Assembly: GCF_000463015.1 (NCBI RefSeq)
Contig: NC_022247.1
Location: 3,906,001 to 3,970,000 of the forward strand
From: Variovorax paradoxus B4
Lineage (GTDB): Bacteria; Pseudomonadota; Gammaproteobacteria; Burkholderiales; Burkholderiaceae_C
Direction of reading: 5' to 3'
Length of the DNA stretch: 64,000 nt
The notes below the pieces were generated by a model that worked only from the letters and a program-made list of their open reading frames with translations, made no database searches and was not told the origin of the DNA. Below are positions 26,075 through 34,757 of this stretch, in pieces (positions within the stretch are counted from its first letter, which is position 1; every line of letters begins with the position of its first letter). Made by a program: the position numbers and the translations under genes.

Positions 26075-27016
26075 TCAGTAGCGAATCCGGGGGTCGAGGA
26101 AGAGATAGCTCACGTCGACCAGCAGGTTGACCGCGACGTAGACCACGGCGAAGAACAGCACCACGCCCTGCAGCACCGGAAAGTCGCGGTTCAGCACCGC
26201 ATCGACCGTGAGCTGGCCCAGGCCCGGAATGGCGAACACCGTCTCGGTGACGACCACGCCGCCCAGCAACAGTGCGGCGCTGACACCGATCACCGTGACC
26301 ACCGGCACGGCCGCATTGCGCAGCGCGTGGTGCTTGAGCACTTCCAGCTCGGTGATGCCCTTGGCGCGCGCGGTTCGGATGAAGTCCTCGGTGAGCGCCT
26401 CGCTCACCGCCGCACGCGTCACCCGCGAGAGCAGTGCCACGTAGGTGATGGCGAGTGTGAGGCACGGCAGCACCAGCTGGTTCAGCCACGGCCCCACGCC
26501 GTCGGAAATGCGCCGGTAGCCTTGCACCGGAAACCACTGCAGCTTCATCGCGAGCAGGTAGATCAGCACATAGCCGACCACGAACACCGGCACCGAAAAG
26601 CCGGCCACCGAGAAGGCCATCACGGCCTTGTCGAGCCAGCCGCCCATGCGCCATGCGGCCAGCGTGCCCAAGGGCAGCGCGATGGCCACCGCCAGCAGCA
26701 GCGTGCCGCCGGCAAGCGAGAGCGTGGGCTCCATGCGCTGGCCGATGAGCTCCAGCACCGGCTTGTTCAGGAAGAACGAGAAGCCCAGGTCGCCGTGCAG
26801 CACGCCCTTGCCCCAGATCGCGAACTGCTCCCACAGCGGCCGGGTGAGGCCGAGCTGCACGCGGATGCGGTCCAGGTCTTCGTTGGTGGCGCTGTTGCCG
26901 CCGATGACGGCCGCGGGATCGCCGGGCGTGAGGCGCACGATCATGAAGATCGCGATCGCCACGACCAGCAGCACGGGGATGGTGGCGAGCAGGCGTTTGC
27001 CGAGGAAGGTCAGCAT
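26075..27016 (-). CDS. DppB-type ABC transporter permease
   Basis: A 313-residue inner-membrane permease of the peptide/nickel ABC class. It begins MLTFLGKRLLATIPVLLVVA and carries LTPGDPA near the start. The coupling-loop region EDFIRTARAKGITELEVLKH is typical of DppB. It partners the DppC-type protein and lies 12 bp after the binding-protein gene. Confidence 0.94.
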   Translation of the reverse strand: MLTFLGKRLLATIPVLLVVAIAIFMIVRLTPGDPAAVIGGNSATNEDLDRIRVQLGLTRPLWEQFAIWGKGVLHGDLGFSFFLNKPVLELIGQRMEPTLSLAGGTLLLAVAIALPLGTLAAWRMGGWLDKAVMAFSVAGFSVPVFVVGYVLIYLLAMKLQWFPVQGYRRISDGVGPWLNQLVLPCLTLAITYVALLSRVTRAAVSEALTEDFIRTARAKGITELEVLKHHALRNAAVPVVTVIGVSAALLLGGVVVTETVFAIPGLGQLTVDAVLNRDFPVLQGVVLFFAVVYVAVNLLVDVSYLFLDPRIRY

Positions 27017-27028
27017 GGGCGGACGCTC

Positions 27029-28660
27029 TTATTGCTTCTTGATGTTCCAGTACACCTGCGCACCGGCCGGCACCAGGCCGCTCACGTTCTTGCGCACCGC
27101 GGCGGGCTGGTTGTACTGGCCGACGGGCACGTGCGTGGCCGTCTCGAAGGCGCGCAGCTGGGCGGCCTGCGCGAGCTTCTTCTTCTCGGTGTCGGTCTTG
27201 GCCTGGGCGAACTGAACCTTGATTTCTTCCAGCTTCGCGTCGGTCTGCCAGCCGAACCAACCCTTGTCGCCGGTGGCGTTCATCATGGCCATGGTGATCG
27301 GGTTGAGGATGTCCGACGCGGTCCACGAGGTCATGAACGCGCTCCAGCCACCGGCCGAGGGCGCATCCTTCTTGGCACGGCGCGCCACCAGCGTGGACCA
27401 GTCCATCGACTGCATGTCGACCTTGAAGCCGGCCTGCTCCAGTTGCTGCTTGGCCACCATCGGCAGCTTGCCGATGGTCGGGTTGTCGGTCGGGCGCATC
27501 AGCACCACGGGCTCGCCCTTGTAGCCGGCTTCCTGCAGCAGCGCCTTGGCCTTCTGCGGATTGGCGACGCCGGTGTAGTCGCCGGTCTGCTCCGATTCGA
27601 ACAGCGTGCCGCAGGGAAACATGCTCTTGCAATAGCGCGTGAGGCCGGGCGTGCCGACCTGCGTGCGCAGGAAGGCTTCCTGCCCCAGCGCCACCAGCGC
27701 GGCGCGGCGCACCTTCTCGTTGTTGAACGGCGGCTGCAGGAAGTTGAAGCGCAGGATGAACTGGTTGCCCGCGGGCTGGGCGTCGACCAGTTGGATGTCG
27801 GGGTTGGTGCGCAGCGTGGCGTACTGCTCGAAGGCGGGTTGCTCCAGGATGTCGGCCTCGCCGTTGAGCAGCGCATTCATCTGCGTCTGCGCGTCGCGGA
27901 TGATGAGCCACTCGACGCGGTCCACGTACACGTTCTTGCCGCCGGCCGTGCCCGAGGGTGCCTCGGCGCGCGGCTTGTAGCGCGTGTTCTTCGTGAACAC
28001 CACGCGTTCGCCGGGGCGGAACTCGTCGGCCTTGAAGACGTAGGGGCCGGAGCCGATCGACTCCTTGATCTGCGTGTCGCCCGAGGTGTCGGCCACGCGC
28101 TTGGGCATGATGAAGGGCACGTTCGATGAAGGCTTGCCCAGCGCTTCGAGCACCAGGCCGAAGGGCTCCTTCAGCACGATGGAGAAGGTCCTGGCGTCGG
28201 GCGTCTCGTAGCGCTCGGTCACCTTGGAAAGCTGCGCGCCGAAGGTGTCGCGGCTGGCCCAGCGCTTGATGGAGGCCACCACGTCCTCGCTGGTGACGGG
28301 CTTGCCGTCGTGGAACTCCAGGCCCTCGCGCAGCGTGAAGGTCCAGGTCTTGTTGTCGGGCGACACCTTCCACTTGTCGACCATCTGCGGCTTGATGCGG
28401 CCTTCGAGGTCGGTGGCAAAGAGCGTGTCGTACACCATGTAGCCGAAGTTGCGCGTCACATAGGCCGTGGTCCAGATCGGGTCGAGCACCGTGATGTTGC
28501 TGCTCGGAATGATCTTGAGGGTGGTGGTCTGCGCCATCGCGGGAGCGAAGGTTCCGGCGGCCGCGCCGGCCAGCAGTGCGGCGGCGCCCCATCGGGCAAG
28601 GCGGCGCGACAAGGAGCCGGCCGACTGGGCGGGCGAGTGCGAGAAGAACTGCGGTTGCAT
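27029..28660 (-). CDS. Peptide/nickel-type ABC substrate-binding protein
   Basis: A 543-residue periplasmic binding protein (SBP family 5). The start at 28660 has AGGAAAT upstream and a signal peptide (about residues 1-44, ending PAMAQ). Landmarks are SNITVLDPIWTTAYVTRNFG and YDTLFATDLEGRIKPQMVDKW. It is the first gene of the minus-strand operon and defines ligand choice, probably a peptide, opine or amide; the identity is not readable from sequence. Transcription is divergent from the MocR regulator, with an operator-like palindrome between them. Confidence 0.94.
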   Translation of the reverse strand: MQPQFFSHSPAQSAGSLSRRLARWGAAALLAGAAAGTFAPAMAQTTTLKIIPSSNITVLDPIWTTAYVTRNFGYMVYDTLFATDLEGRIKPQMVDKWKVSPDNKTWTFTLREGLEFHDGKPVTSEDVVASIKRWASRDTFGAQLSKVTERYETPDARTFSIVLKEPFGLVLEALGKPSSNVPFIMPKRVADTSGDTQIKESIGSGPYVFKADEFRPGERVVFTKNTRYKPRAEAPSGTAGGKNVYVDRVEWLIIRDAQTQMNALLNGEADILEQPAFEQYATLRTNPDIQLVDAQPAGNQFILRFNFLQPPFNNEKVRRAALVALGQEAFLRTQVGTPGLTRYCKSMFPCGTLFESEQTGDYTGVANPQKAKALLQEAGYKGEPVVLMRPTDNPTIGKLPMVAKQQLEQAGFKVDMQSMDWSTLVARRAKKDAPSAGGWSAFMTSWTASDILNPITMAMMNATGDKGWFGWQTDAKLEEIKVQFAQAKTDTEKKKLAQAAQLRAFETATHVPVGQYNQPAAVRKNVSGLVPAGAQVYWNIKKQ

Positions 28661-28755
28661 GTAATTTCCTGAAGTGACGGAACGCGGTGCCGGCACCCGG
28701 ATGGCATGCGGCGGCGAGGGCTCCATTGGGTCAGGCGGCAGGAAAAATGCATATA

Positions 28756-28775
28756 TACAGTTGAATTCTTCTGTA
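28756..28775. promoter_or_regulatory. Interrupted palindrome between the SBP and MocR genes
   Basis: TACAG, 2 nt, GAATTC, 2 nt, CTGTA forms a 20-bp near-palindrome midway between the divergent starts. It is a candidate site for the MocR regulator, controlling both directions. The surrounding 28661-28827 gap is AT-richer than its flanks. Confidence 0.5.
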
Positions 28776-28827
28776 GTAGAACAGTCGCCGTCCGTCCCCC
28801 TGTTGGGGCTTTCTGCGCCCACAAACC

Positions 28828-30252
28828 GTGCATGCCTTTGCCGTGATCGCCCTCGACCCTTCGCTGCCCATGCCCCTGGTTCGCCAGCTCTACGACGCCC
28901 TGCTGGCGCAGATCGCATCGAGCGCGATGAAGCCCGGCGACAAGCTGCCCTCGGTGCGCGCACTCGCCAAGGATTGTGAGGTGAGCACCATGACCGTGAC
29001 CAACGCCTACCAGCGCCTGGTCGCCGAGGGCCATGTGGAGGCGCGGCGCGCCAGCGGCTACTACGTCGCCGAGGTGGAGCGCGCCGCCACGCGGCGCAAG
29101 CCCTTCCTGGGGCGCACCTCGGTCGACTCGCTCTGGCTGCTGAAGCACGTGTACGAAGACGACCGCACCCTGCTCAACGCGGGCTGCGGCTGGATTCCGC
29201 CCGAAATGCTGCATATAGACGGCGTGCGGCGCGCGCTGGCCGCGCTGTCGCGCAAGGCCGCCGGGCTCGCGAACTACGGCACGCCCTACGGCTACCTGCC
29301 GCTGCGTCAGCAGATCCAGACGCTGCTCGCGCAAAAGGGCATCGAGACCGCGCCGCACCAGATCGTGCTGACGCACGGCGCCTCGCAGGCGCTGAACCTG
29401 GTGGCGCGCTGCCTGCTGCAGCCGCGCGACGTGGTGCTGGTGGACGAGCCGGGGTCGACCAACCTGTTCGCGATGCTGCGCTCGATGGACCTGAAGCTGA
29501 TCGGCGTGGAGCGCACGGTGAACGGTCCCGACCTCGCGGCGCTGCAGGCGCTGGCGCAGCGCCATGGCGCCAAGGCCTTTTTCACCACCACCAACCTGCA
29601 CAACCCCACCGGCAGCCAGTGCACGCCGGCCGTGGCCTACCAGATGTTGCGGCTGGCCGAGCAGCTCGACTTCCGCATCGTCGACAACGACGCCATGGCC
29701 GGACTCGAGCCGCCCGGCGTCACTTCGCTCGCGAGCCTCGACCGGCTGCAGCGCGTGATCCATGTCGGCAGCTTTTCCAAGACGGTGTCGCCCAGCCTGC
29801 GCGTGGGTTTCGTGGCCTGCAACGAGGAGTTCGCCGAGAAGATCATCCTGCAGAAGATGGTCAACAGCCTGACCACGTCGGAGCTCACCGAGCGGCTGCT
29901 GCACGGCGTGCTGGTGGAAGGCCGCTACCGGGCGCATCTGTCTCGCCTGGCCGAGCGGCTGCAGGCGGCGCAGGCCACCGTGTGCGACCGGCTGGAGGCC
30001 GCCGGCATGCAGCTCTTCACGCGGCCCGCGGGCGGGCCTTTTCTGTGGGCGCGTTTCGAGCGCGATGACGTCGACATGCGCGCGCTGGCGCAGCGTGCCA
30101 TCTCCGAGAGCTTCCTGCTCGCGCCGGGCGACCTGTTCCGCACCGACCTGCGGCCCACGCCCTGGCTGCGCTTCAACGTGGGCTATGCCGACGATCCGAA
30201 GCTCTACCGCTTCCTGGCGCAGGAGGCGCGCAGGCTGCGCCCGAAGGGCTGA
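28828..30252 (+). CDS. MocR-type GntR/aminotransferase regulator
   Basis: A 474-residue regulator with an N-terminal GntR winged helix (KPGDKLPSVRALAKDCEVST, MTVTNAYQRLVAEGHVEAR) and a class I aminotransferase-like domain. The PLP-binding Lys is about residue 318 in VGSFSKTVSPSLRVGF. The start is GTG at 28828. Such proteins usually sense an amine or amino acid with bound PLP and control a neighbouring catabolic or transport operon. The divergent ABC-AzlCD-amidase run is the obvious target. A terminator begins at its stop codon. Confidence 0.92.
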   Translation: MHAFAVIALDPSLPMPLVRQLYDALLAQIASSAMKPGDKLPSVRALAKDCEVSTMTVTNAYQRLVAEGHVEARRASGYYVAEVERAATRRKPFLGRTSVDSLWLLKHVYEDDRTLLNAGCGWIPPEMLHIDGVRRALAALSRKAAGLANYGTPYGYLPLRQQIQTLLAQKGIETAPHQIVLTHGASQALNLVARCLLQPRDVVLVDEPGSTNLFAMLRSMDLKLIGVERTVNGPDLAALQALAQRHGAKAFFTTTNLHNPTGSQCTPAVAYQMLRLAEQLDFRIVDNDAMAGLEPPGVTSLASLDRLQRVIHVGSFSKTVSPSLRVGFVACNEEFAEKIILQKMVNSLTTSELTERLLHGVLVEGRYRAHLSRLAERLQAAQATVCDRLEAAGMQLFTRPAGGPFLWARFERDDVDMRALAQRAISESFLLAPGDLFRTDLRPTPWLRFNVGYADDPKLYRFLAQEARRLRPKG

Positions 30253-30278
30253 GCCCCCGGCCTACCGGCTCTTTTTTT
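30251..30278 (+). terminator. Rho-independent terminator
   Basis: GAGCC/GGCTC arms (30251-30255 and 30267-30271) with a short loop are followed by seven T residues (30272-30278). It begins at the stop codon of the MocR gene. The remaining 230 bp up to 30509 shows no recognisable feature apart from an AT-richer stretch around 30430-30480. Confidence 0.8.
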
Positions 30279-30509
30279 GCCAGCCTTGGAGGGCGAGAGG
30301 CAAGCACAGCGCGAGCCACCGGGTGGATGTGGCGGTGACGCGCCGGCGCCGAACTGAAGCTCAGCGCGCGCCCGGGCCGAGCCAGCTGCGCAAGGCCCTG
30401 CCCAAGGCATGGGCAAACCGAGGGACATAAGTGTGAATTGCGGCAACATTCGTACAAAATAAGTCGAAACGTCCCAATATTCCGGCCACAGCCCCAGAAT
30501 GCCGCCCAA

Positions 30510-31178
30510 ATGTTCTCCTCGGAAGCCGTCTCCCTGAGCCCGGCGCTCGTGGTCGAAAACGACACGGCGATGCAGGAACGTTTGCGCTACATCCTGTCGA
30601 CCCTCGGATGCGACGAGCCGCAAATCACCTGGACAGGCGATGGCGAGGCGGCCATGCAATTGCTCGACAGGCCGAGCTTCGGCGTCGTGCTGGTGGACAT
30701 CGGCCTGCCCGGCGACAGCGGCATCGAACTCATCGAGTGGCTGCAGGCGCACCACCCGCAGGTGCCGGCCGTGGCCATTTCTTCGTCCCGCAGCGAAGAG
30801 TCCATTTTTTCGGCGCTTCGTGCAGGCGCGGTGGCCTATCTCCTGAAGGAGCGCGACGACCTCGAACTCAGCATCGGCCTGCGCAGCATCGAGCAGGGCG
30901 GCGCAACGGTCGATCCGGCCATTGCACGGCGTGTGCTCGCGTGGCATGCGGGGCACGCGGCCGATTCAGGGACTGTTTCCGACGCGGCGCTGACGCCGCA
31001 GGAACGCAAGACGCTCGAACTCGTGGTACAGGGCCTCGGCCACCGCGACATCGCCGAAGCGCTTGCCATGCCCCGGCTGGCGGTGGAATGCCGCATCAAG
31101 GGCATCTACAGAAAGCTCGCGCTCGGCTCGCGCGGCGAGGCCTCGCACATGGCCGGCGGGCATGAGCTGCTGCGCTGA
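30510..31178 (+). CDS. LuxR/NarL-type response regulator
   Basis: A 222-residue response regulator. The receiver has the phosphoacceptor Asp in VVLVDIGLPGDSG and the conserved Lys in YLLKERDD. The C-terminal HTH (about residues 155-210) reads LTPQERKTLELVVQGLGHRDIAEAL, but the usual VxxxL segment is degenerate (AVECRIKGIYRKL). The start at 30510 is chosen at the receiver; an upstream in-frame ATG (30438) adds an unconserved tail. No sensor kinase is adjacent, so it is an orphan. Its target is unknown. Confidence 0.85.
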   Translation: MFSSEAVSLSPALVVENDTAMQERLRYILSTLGCDEPQITWTGDGEAAMQLLDRPSFGVVLVDIGLPGDSGIELIEWLQAHHPQVPAVAISSSRSEESIFSALRAGAVAYLLKERDDLELSIGLRSIEQGGATVDPAIARRVLAWHAGHAADSGTVSDAALTPQERKTLELVVQGLGHRDIAEALAMPRLAVECRIKGIYRKLALGSRGEASHMAGGHELLR

Positions 31179-31184
31179 CGAACG

Positions 31185-33533
31185 CTAGAGCTCGAGCACC
31201 AGGCGGCTTTCGCAGGCGCGCGAACAGCAGGCCATCATCTTGTTGTTGGCCTCGCGTTCCGAGCGGGTCAGCACCACGTCGCGATGGTCCACCCGGCCGG
31301 ACAGCACCCGCACTTCGCACGAACCGCAGAGGCCCTCCTCGCAATCGCTCTGCACGTCGACGTTCGCGGCGCGCAAGGCGGACAGCAGGGTCTGCTCCGG
31401 AGGAACGATGACGACCAGGCCGGAGTCCTTCAGCTCGACTTCGAACGCATGCTCCCTGGCCGGATCGAGCGTGGCGAGCGTCGATTCGAAATGCTCGACG
31501 CGCAACGCACCCTCGGGCCAGGCGGCGCAGCAGCCTTCGAGCGCCTCGAGCATGCGCAGCGGACCGCAGGCATAGACTTGCGCACCAGCCACCGGTTCGG
31601 CGAGCAGCGCGGGCAGATCGCAGCGCCGGCCTTCGTCGCGCGCATAGACGTGCAGCCGCTCGCCGTGCAGCGCCGCGAGCTCGTCGAGAAAGGCCATGCG
31701 CCTGCGGCTGCGGCCGCTGTAGTGCAGCTCGTAATCCATGCCCAGCGCCTTCGCGCGGCGGGCCATGGCGCTCACGGGCGTGATGCCGATGCCGCCCGCA
31801 ACGAAGATCGCCTTCGGGAGCGACTCGTCGAGCCGGAAGTGGTTGCGCGGCCCGCGGATGCGCAGCCGGTCGCCGGCCTTCACCTGCGCATGCACCCAGG
31901 CCGAACCGCCACGGCCCTCGGGCTCGTGCAACACCGCGATCTCCAGCACGCCGGCCTCGTCGGGGTCGCCGCACAGCGAGTACTGGCGCGACAGTTCGGG
32001 CGTGCCGCATTCCACGTCGATGTGCGAGCCCGCGGTCCAGCGCGGCAGCGGCTTGCCGTCGGGCGACACCAGGCGCAGCTTCACGATGCCCTCGGCCACC
32101 GGCGTCACGCGCTCCACCACCACGGGCCGCGCGATCGCGTGCCGTGAGGGCTCGCCGATGCGCACCGGCACCTGAACATCGCGCAGCTTGGGACTACTGC
32201 GTTCCGGATTGGCCGCAGGATCCCATTCGACCCACAGGTGCTCGGGCCCGCGAAACGAGGTGTTCGGCACGTAGCTGAAGCGCTGCTGCGAGAGCCGCAT
32301 GTGCGGCAGCCGCCGGGTGAACTCCTCGAGGAAGATCTGCATCTCCATGCGCGCCAGGTTCTTGCCCATGCACTGGTGTGAGCCGTAGCCGAAGGTCAGG
32401 TGATCGCTGGCGTTGTCGCGGCGGATGTCGAACAGGTCGGCATCGGAAAAATGCGCTTCGTCATGGTTGGCCGACGAGGTGACGATCAAGAGCCGCGAGC
32501 CGGCCGGCAGGTCCACGCCGCCCACCTGCGTATCCCTGGTGACAAGGCGCCGCCACGCGGCCACCGAGCCGTTGTGCCGCAGGCACTCTTCCACCGCGTT
32601 GGGAATGAGGCCCGGGTCTTCGCAGAGCTCGCGCCACACCTGCGGATGCTGCAGCAGCAGCTTCATCGCGTTGGCGGTGGCGTTGGCGGTGGTCTCGTGC
32701 GCGGCCACGATGCCGGCCATCATCATCGAGTGCAGGTACGAATCGGTCACCACCTCGGGATGCAGCTTCTGCTTGCGGATGCCGTACTGCATCCAGCCGG
32801 GCGCGTCGGGGTCCTGGCGCATCTTCTCGAGCACCTTGCCTGCGTACTGCCAGAAATTGCCGACTGCATGCGCCACGGCCACCTGCTCCTCGGGCTTCGG
32901 CCGGCCCCAGGTGTTGACGGTGTGCGCAATCGAATACTTGCGCAGCGTGTCCATGTCTTCCTCGGGCACGCCAAGGAAGTGCAGCGCCACGGTCAGCGGA
33001 ATTTCCCACAGCATCTGGTCGACGAGGTCGGCCTTGCCGTCGTCGATGAAGCGGTCGACATAACTGCGCGCCAGTTCGCGCACCATCGGCTCGTGGTGCT
33101 TGAGCGCCTCGGGCGTGAACGGGTCCATCAGCACGCGGCGGCGCGGCATGTGGGCGGGCTCGTCCTCGTTCACCAGCGTGCGGTTCAGCGCGAAGCCATA
33201 GGACGCGAGCACGGCGTTGGCCTCGTCGCCGGTGGCCGTGATCTTCTCGAGGGCGTTGGAAGGACTGAAGGTGATGTTGTCGCGGAACACCGCCTTGATG
33301 TCGTCGTAGCGCGTGATCACCCAGTAGCCGAGCTTCGGGCTGAAGAAGATCGGCTCCTTCTCGCGCGCCCAGCGCACGTACTCGGGCGGGTCCTGCTGGT
33401 AGCCGTCCTCGAAAGGATCGAAGCCCGCGGCGCGCTCGCTCACGGGACAGCCGGTGGGCGTGCGCTCGGAAGACAGCGGCCCGTGCGCGACGGGACAGCC
33501 GGAGGCGTGCGGGGGAATGGCGGTGTCGGACAT
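31185..33533 (-). CDS. Self-sufficient class VII cytochrome P450 (CYP116B-like)
   Basis: A 782-residue fusion monooxygenase. Residues about 30-450 are the P450 haem domain: I-helix AGIVAAHETTAN and haem loop FGYGSHQCMGKNLAR with Cys388 as ligand. Residues about 470-695 are an FMN/NAD(P)H reductase of the phthalate dioxygenase reductase type (RQYSLCG, FVAGGIGITPVSAM). The C-terminal plant-type [2Fe-2S] ferredoxin has Cys731, Cys736, Cys739 and Cys769. Everything needed to move electrons from NAD(P)H to the haem is in one chain, as in P450RhF and CYP116B1. The start at 33533 has AAGGAAG upstream. The Bug gene lies upstream on the same strand, and the IclR regulator is divergent from that. The natural substrate is unknown. 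Confidence 0.95.
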   Translation of the reverse strand: MSDTAIPPHASGCPVAHGPLSSERTPTGCPVSERAAGFDPFEDGYQQDPPEYVRWAREKEPIFFSPKLGYWVITRYDDIKAVFRDNITFSPSNALEKITATGDEANAVLASYGFALNRTLVNEDEPAHMPRRRVLMDPFTPEALKHHEPMVRELARSYVDRFIDDGKADLVDQMLWEIPLTVALHFLGVPEEDMDTLRKYSIAHTVNTWGRPKPEEQVAVAHAVGNFWQYAGKVLEKMRQDPDAPGWMQYGIRKQKLHPEVVTDSYLHSMMMAGIVAAHETTANATANAMKLLLQHPQVWRELCEDPGLIPNAVEECLRHNGSVAAWRRLVTRDTQVGGVDLPAGSRLLIVTSSANHDEAHFSDADLFDIRRDNASDHLTFGYGSHQCMGKNLARMEMQIFLEEFTRRLPHMRLSQQRFSYVPNTSFRGPEHLWVEWDPAANPERSSPKLRDVQVPVRIGEPSRHAIARPVVVERVTPVAEGIVKLRLVSPDGKPLPRWTAGSHIDVECGTPELSRQYSLCGDPDEAGVLEIAVLHEPEGRGGSAWVHAQVKAGDRLRIRGPRNHFRLDESLPKAIFVAGGIGITPVSAMARRAKALGMDYELHYSGRSRRRMAFLDELAALHGERLHVYARDEGRRCDLPALLAEPVAGAQVYACGPLRMLEALEGCCAAWPEGALRVEHFESTLATLDPAREHAFEVELKDSGLVVIVPPEQTLLSALRAANVDVQSDCEEGLCGSCEVRVLSGRVDHRDVVLTRSEREANNKMMACCSRACESRLVLEL

Positions 33534-33607
33534 GGTGATGCTTCCTTCAATCTCTAAAAACGACATGCGCCAGCCCAGCGTACCCGCGGAACCGGCTCCG
33601 CCGGGCC

Positions 33608-33660
33608 GCCGGGTGCGCCCCCCAGTGGGGGGTGGCGCCGAAGGCGCTTCGGGGGGCGTC
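33608..33660. repeat. GC-rich two-hairpin intergenic element
   Basis: Between the P450 and Bug genes lies a run with a C6/G6 hairpin (33618-33623 with 33627-33632) and a GCGCC/GGCGC hairpin (33635-33639 with 33643-33647), closed by G6C. I recall similar sequences scattered in Comamonadaceae intergenic regions; that is recollection, not a search. It may act as a terminator for the upstream gene. Confidence 0.55.
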
Positions 33661-33661
33661 C

Positions 33662-34630
33662 TCAATCCAGCGTGATCTTCAGGTCGCGGATCAGCTTGTG
33701 CCAGCGGGTTGTCTCGCTCTTCAGCAGCGCGGCGTACTGCGCGGGCGTGCTGCCCACGGGCTCCACGCCAAAGTCGGTCATGCGCGTGCGCACCGAGGGT
33801 TCGTTGATCGCGGCCACGAGCTGGCGGTTGAGCGTGTTCACCACCTCCGGCGGCGTGGCCGAGGGCACCACCACACCGACCAGCGCGGCGGCTTCGACGT
33901 TCTTGTAGCCGAGCTCGGCGAAGGTGGGCACGTCGGGCAGCTGCGGCAGGCGCGTCGGGTTGGCCACCGCCAGCGCGCGGACCTTGCCGCCCTTGATGAA
34001 GCCCGCGCCGGCCGCCAGGTCGACCATCATGGCCGGCAGCTGTCCGCCCACCACGTCGGCCAGCGCCGGTGCCGCGCCGCGGTACGGCACGTGGACCATG
34101 AAGAGGCCCGCCTCCACCTTGAGCAGTTCCATCGCCAGGTGGTGCGGGCTGCCCGCGCCGGCCGAGGCATAGCTCACGTCGCCCGGCTTGGCTTTGGCCC
34201 TGGCGATGAAATCCCTGGCCGTGGCCATGCCGGAATTGGCGCCGACCACCAGGATCATCGGGAACTTGCCCATCAGCGTGACGGGTGCCAGGTCCTTGGC
34301 CGGGCTGTACGACAGCGACTTGTAGAGCGCCGGGTTGAACACCAGCGTGCCGTTGTCGGCCGACAGCACGGTGTAGCCGTCGGCCGGCGCGCGCGCCGTC
34401 TCGGCCGCGGCCAGCGCGGTGTTGCCGCCGGGCTTGTTGTCCACCAGCACCGGCTGCCCCACCTGGGTGGAGAGCGTCTGCGCCACCGTGCGCGCCAGGA
34501 AGTCGGAGCCGCCGCCCGCCGCGTACGGAACGAGCCAGCGGATCGGCTTGGCGGGAAAGGTCTGGGCACTGGCGCTTGCCGCGGCAGCGAGGGAAAGAAC
34601 GGCAAGGCACCGAGCAAGGCGGTTTTTCAT
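33662..34630 (-). CDS. Bug-family periplasmic substrate-binding protein
   Basis: A 322-residue orphan Bug protein. The start at 34630 has GGAG upstream and a signal peptide ending ASASAQ (about residue 23). The mature protein begins FPAKPIRWLVPYAAGGGSDFLAR, and VDNKPGGNTALAA follows. It lies upstream of the P450 gene on the same strand and divergent from the IclR regulator. It may import or sense the carboxylate that induces or feeds the P450, which is an inference from position. Confidence 0.9.
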   Translation of the reverse strand: MKNRLARCLAVLSLAAAASASAQTFPAKPIRWLVPYAAGGGSDFLARTVAQTLSTQVGQPVLVDNKPGGNTALAAAETARAPADGYTVLSADNGTLVFNPALYKSLSYSPAKDLAPVTLMGKFPMILVVGANSGMATARDFIARAKAKPGDVSYASAGAGSPHHLAMELLKVEAGLFMVHVPYRGAAPALADVVGGQLPAMMVDLAAGAGFIKGGKVRALAVANPTRLPQLPDVPTFAELGYKNVEAAALVGVVVPSATPPEVVNTLNRQLVAAINEPSVRTRMTDFGVEPVGSTPAQYAALLKSETTRWHKLIRDLKITLD

Positions 34631-34654
34631 GGATGTCTCCGGCATTGATTTCGT

Positions 34655-34683
34655 ATTGCGTAAGTATCATACGCATTGCGTAA
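34655..34683. promoter_or_regulatory. Candidate IclR operator
   Basis: A 17-bp inverted repeat, GCGTA-7 nt-TACGC (34658-34674), is embedded in two direct copies of ATTGCGTAA (34655-34663 and 34675-34683) spaced 20 bp apart, two helical turns. It lies between the divergent Bug and IclR genes. Confidence 0.55.
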
Positions 34684-34757
34684 TCTCTATTTGCGGGTTA
34701 ACCCTTGGCTCGCGCTGCGCCGCGGCACCCAGCCCAAGCACCTAACATGAAGCCGAC

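Noticed and set aside
26061..28592. Long minus-strand frame upstream of the DppC-type permease
   Set aside because: It overlaps the intact DppB-type and binding-protein genes in another frame and has no family sequence before 26060.
33534..34676. Extension of the P450 frame over the Bug gene
   Set aside because: The residues are out-of-frame Bug coding; the P450 start at 33533 has its own ribosome-binding site.
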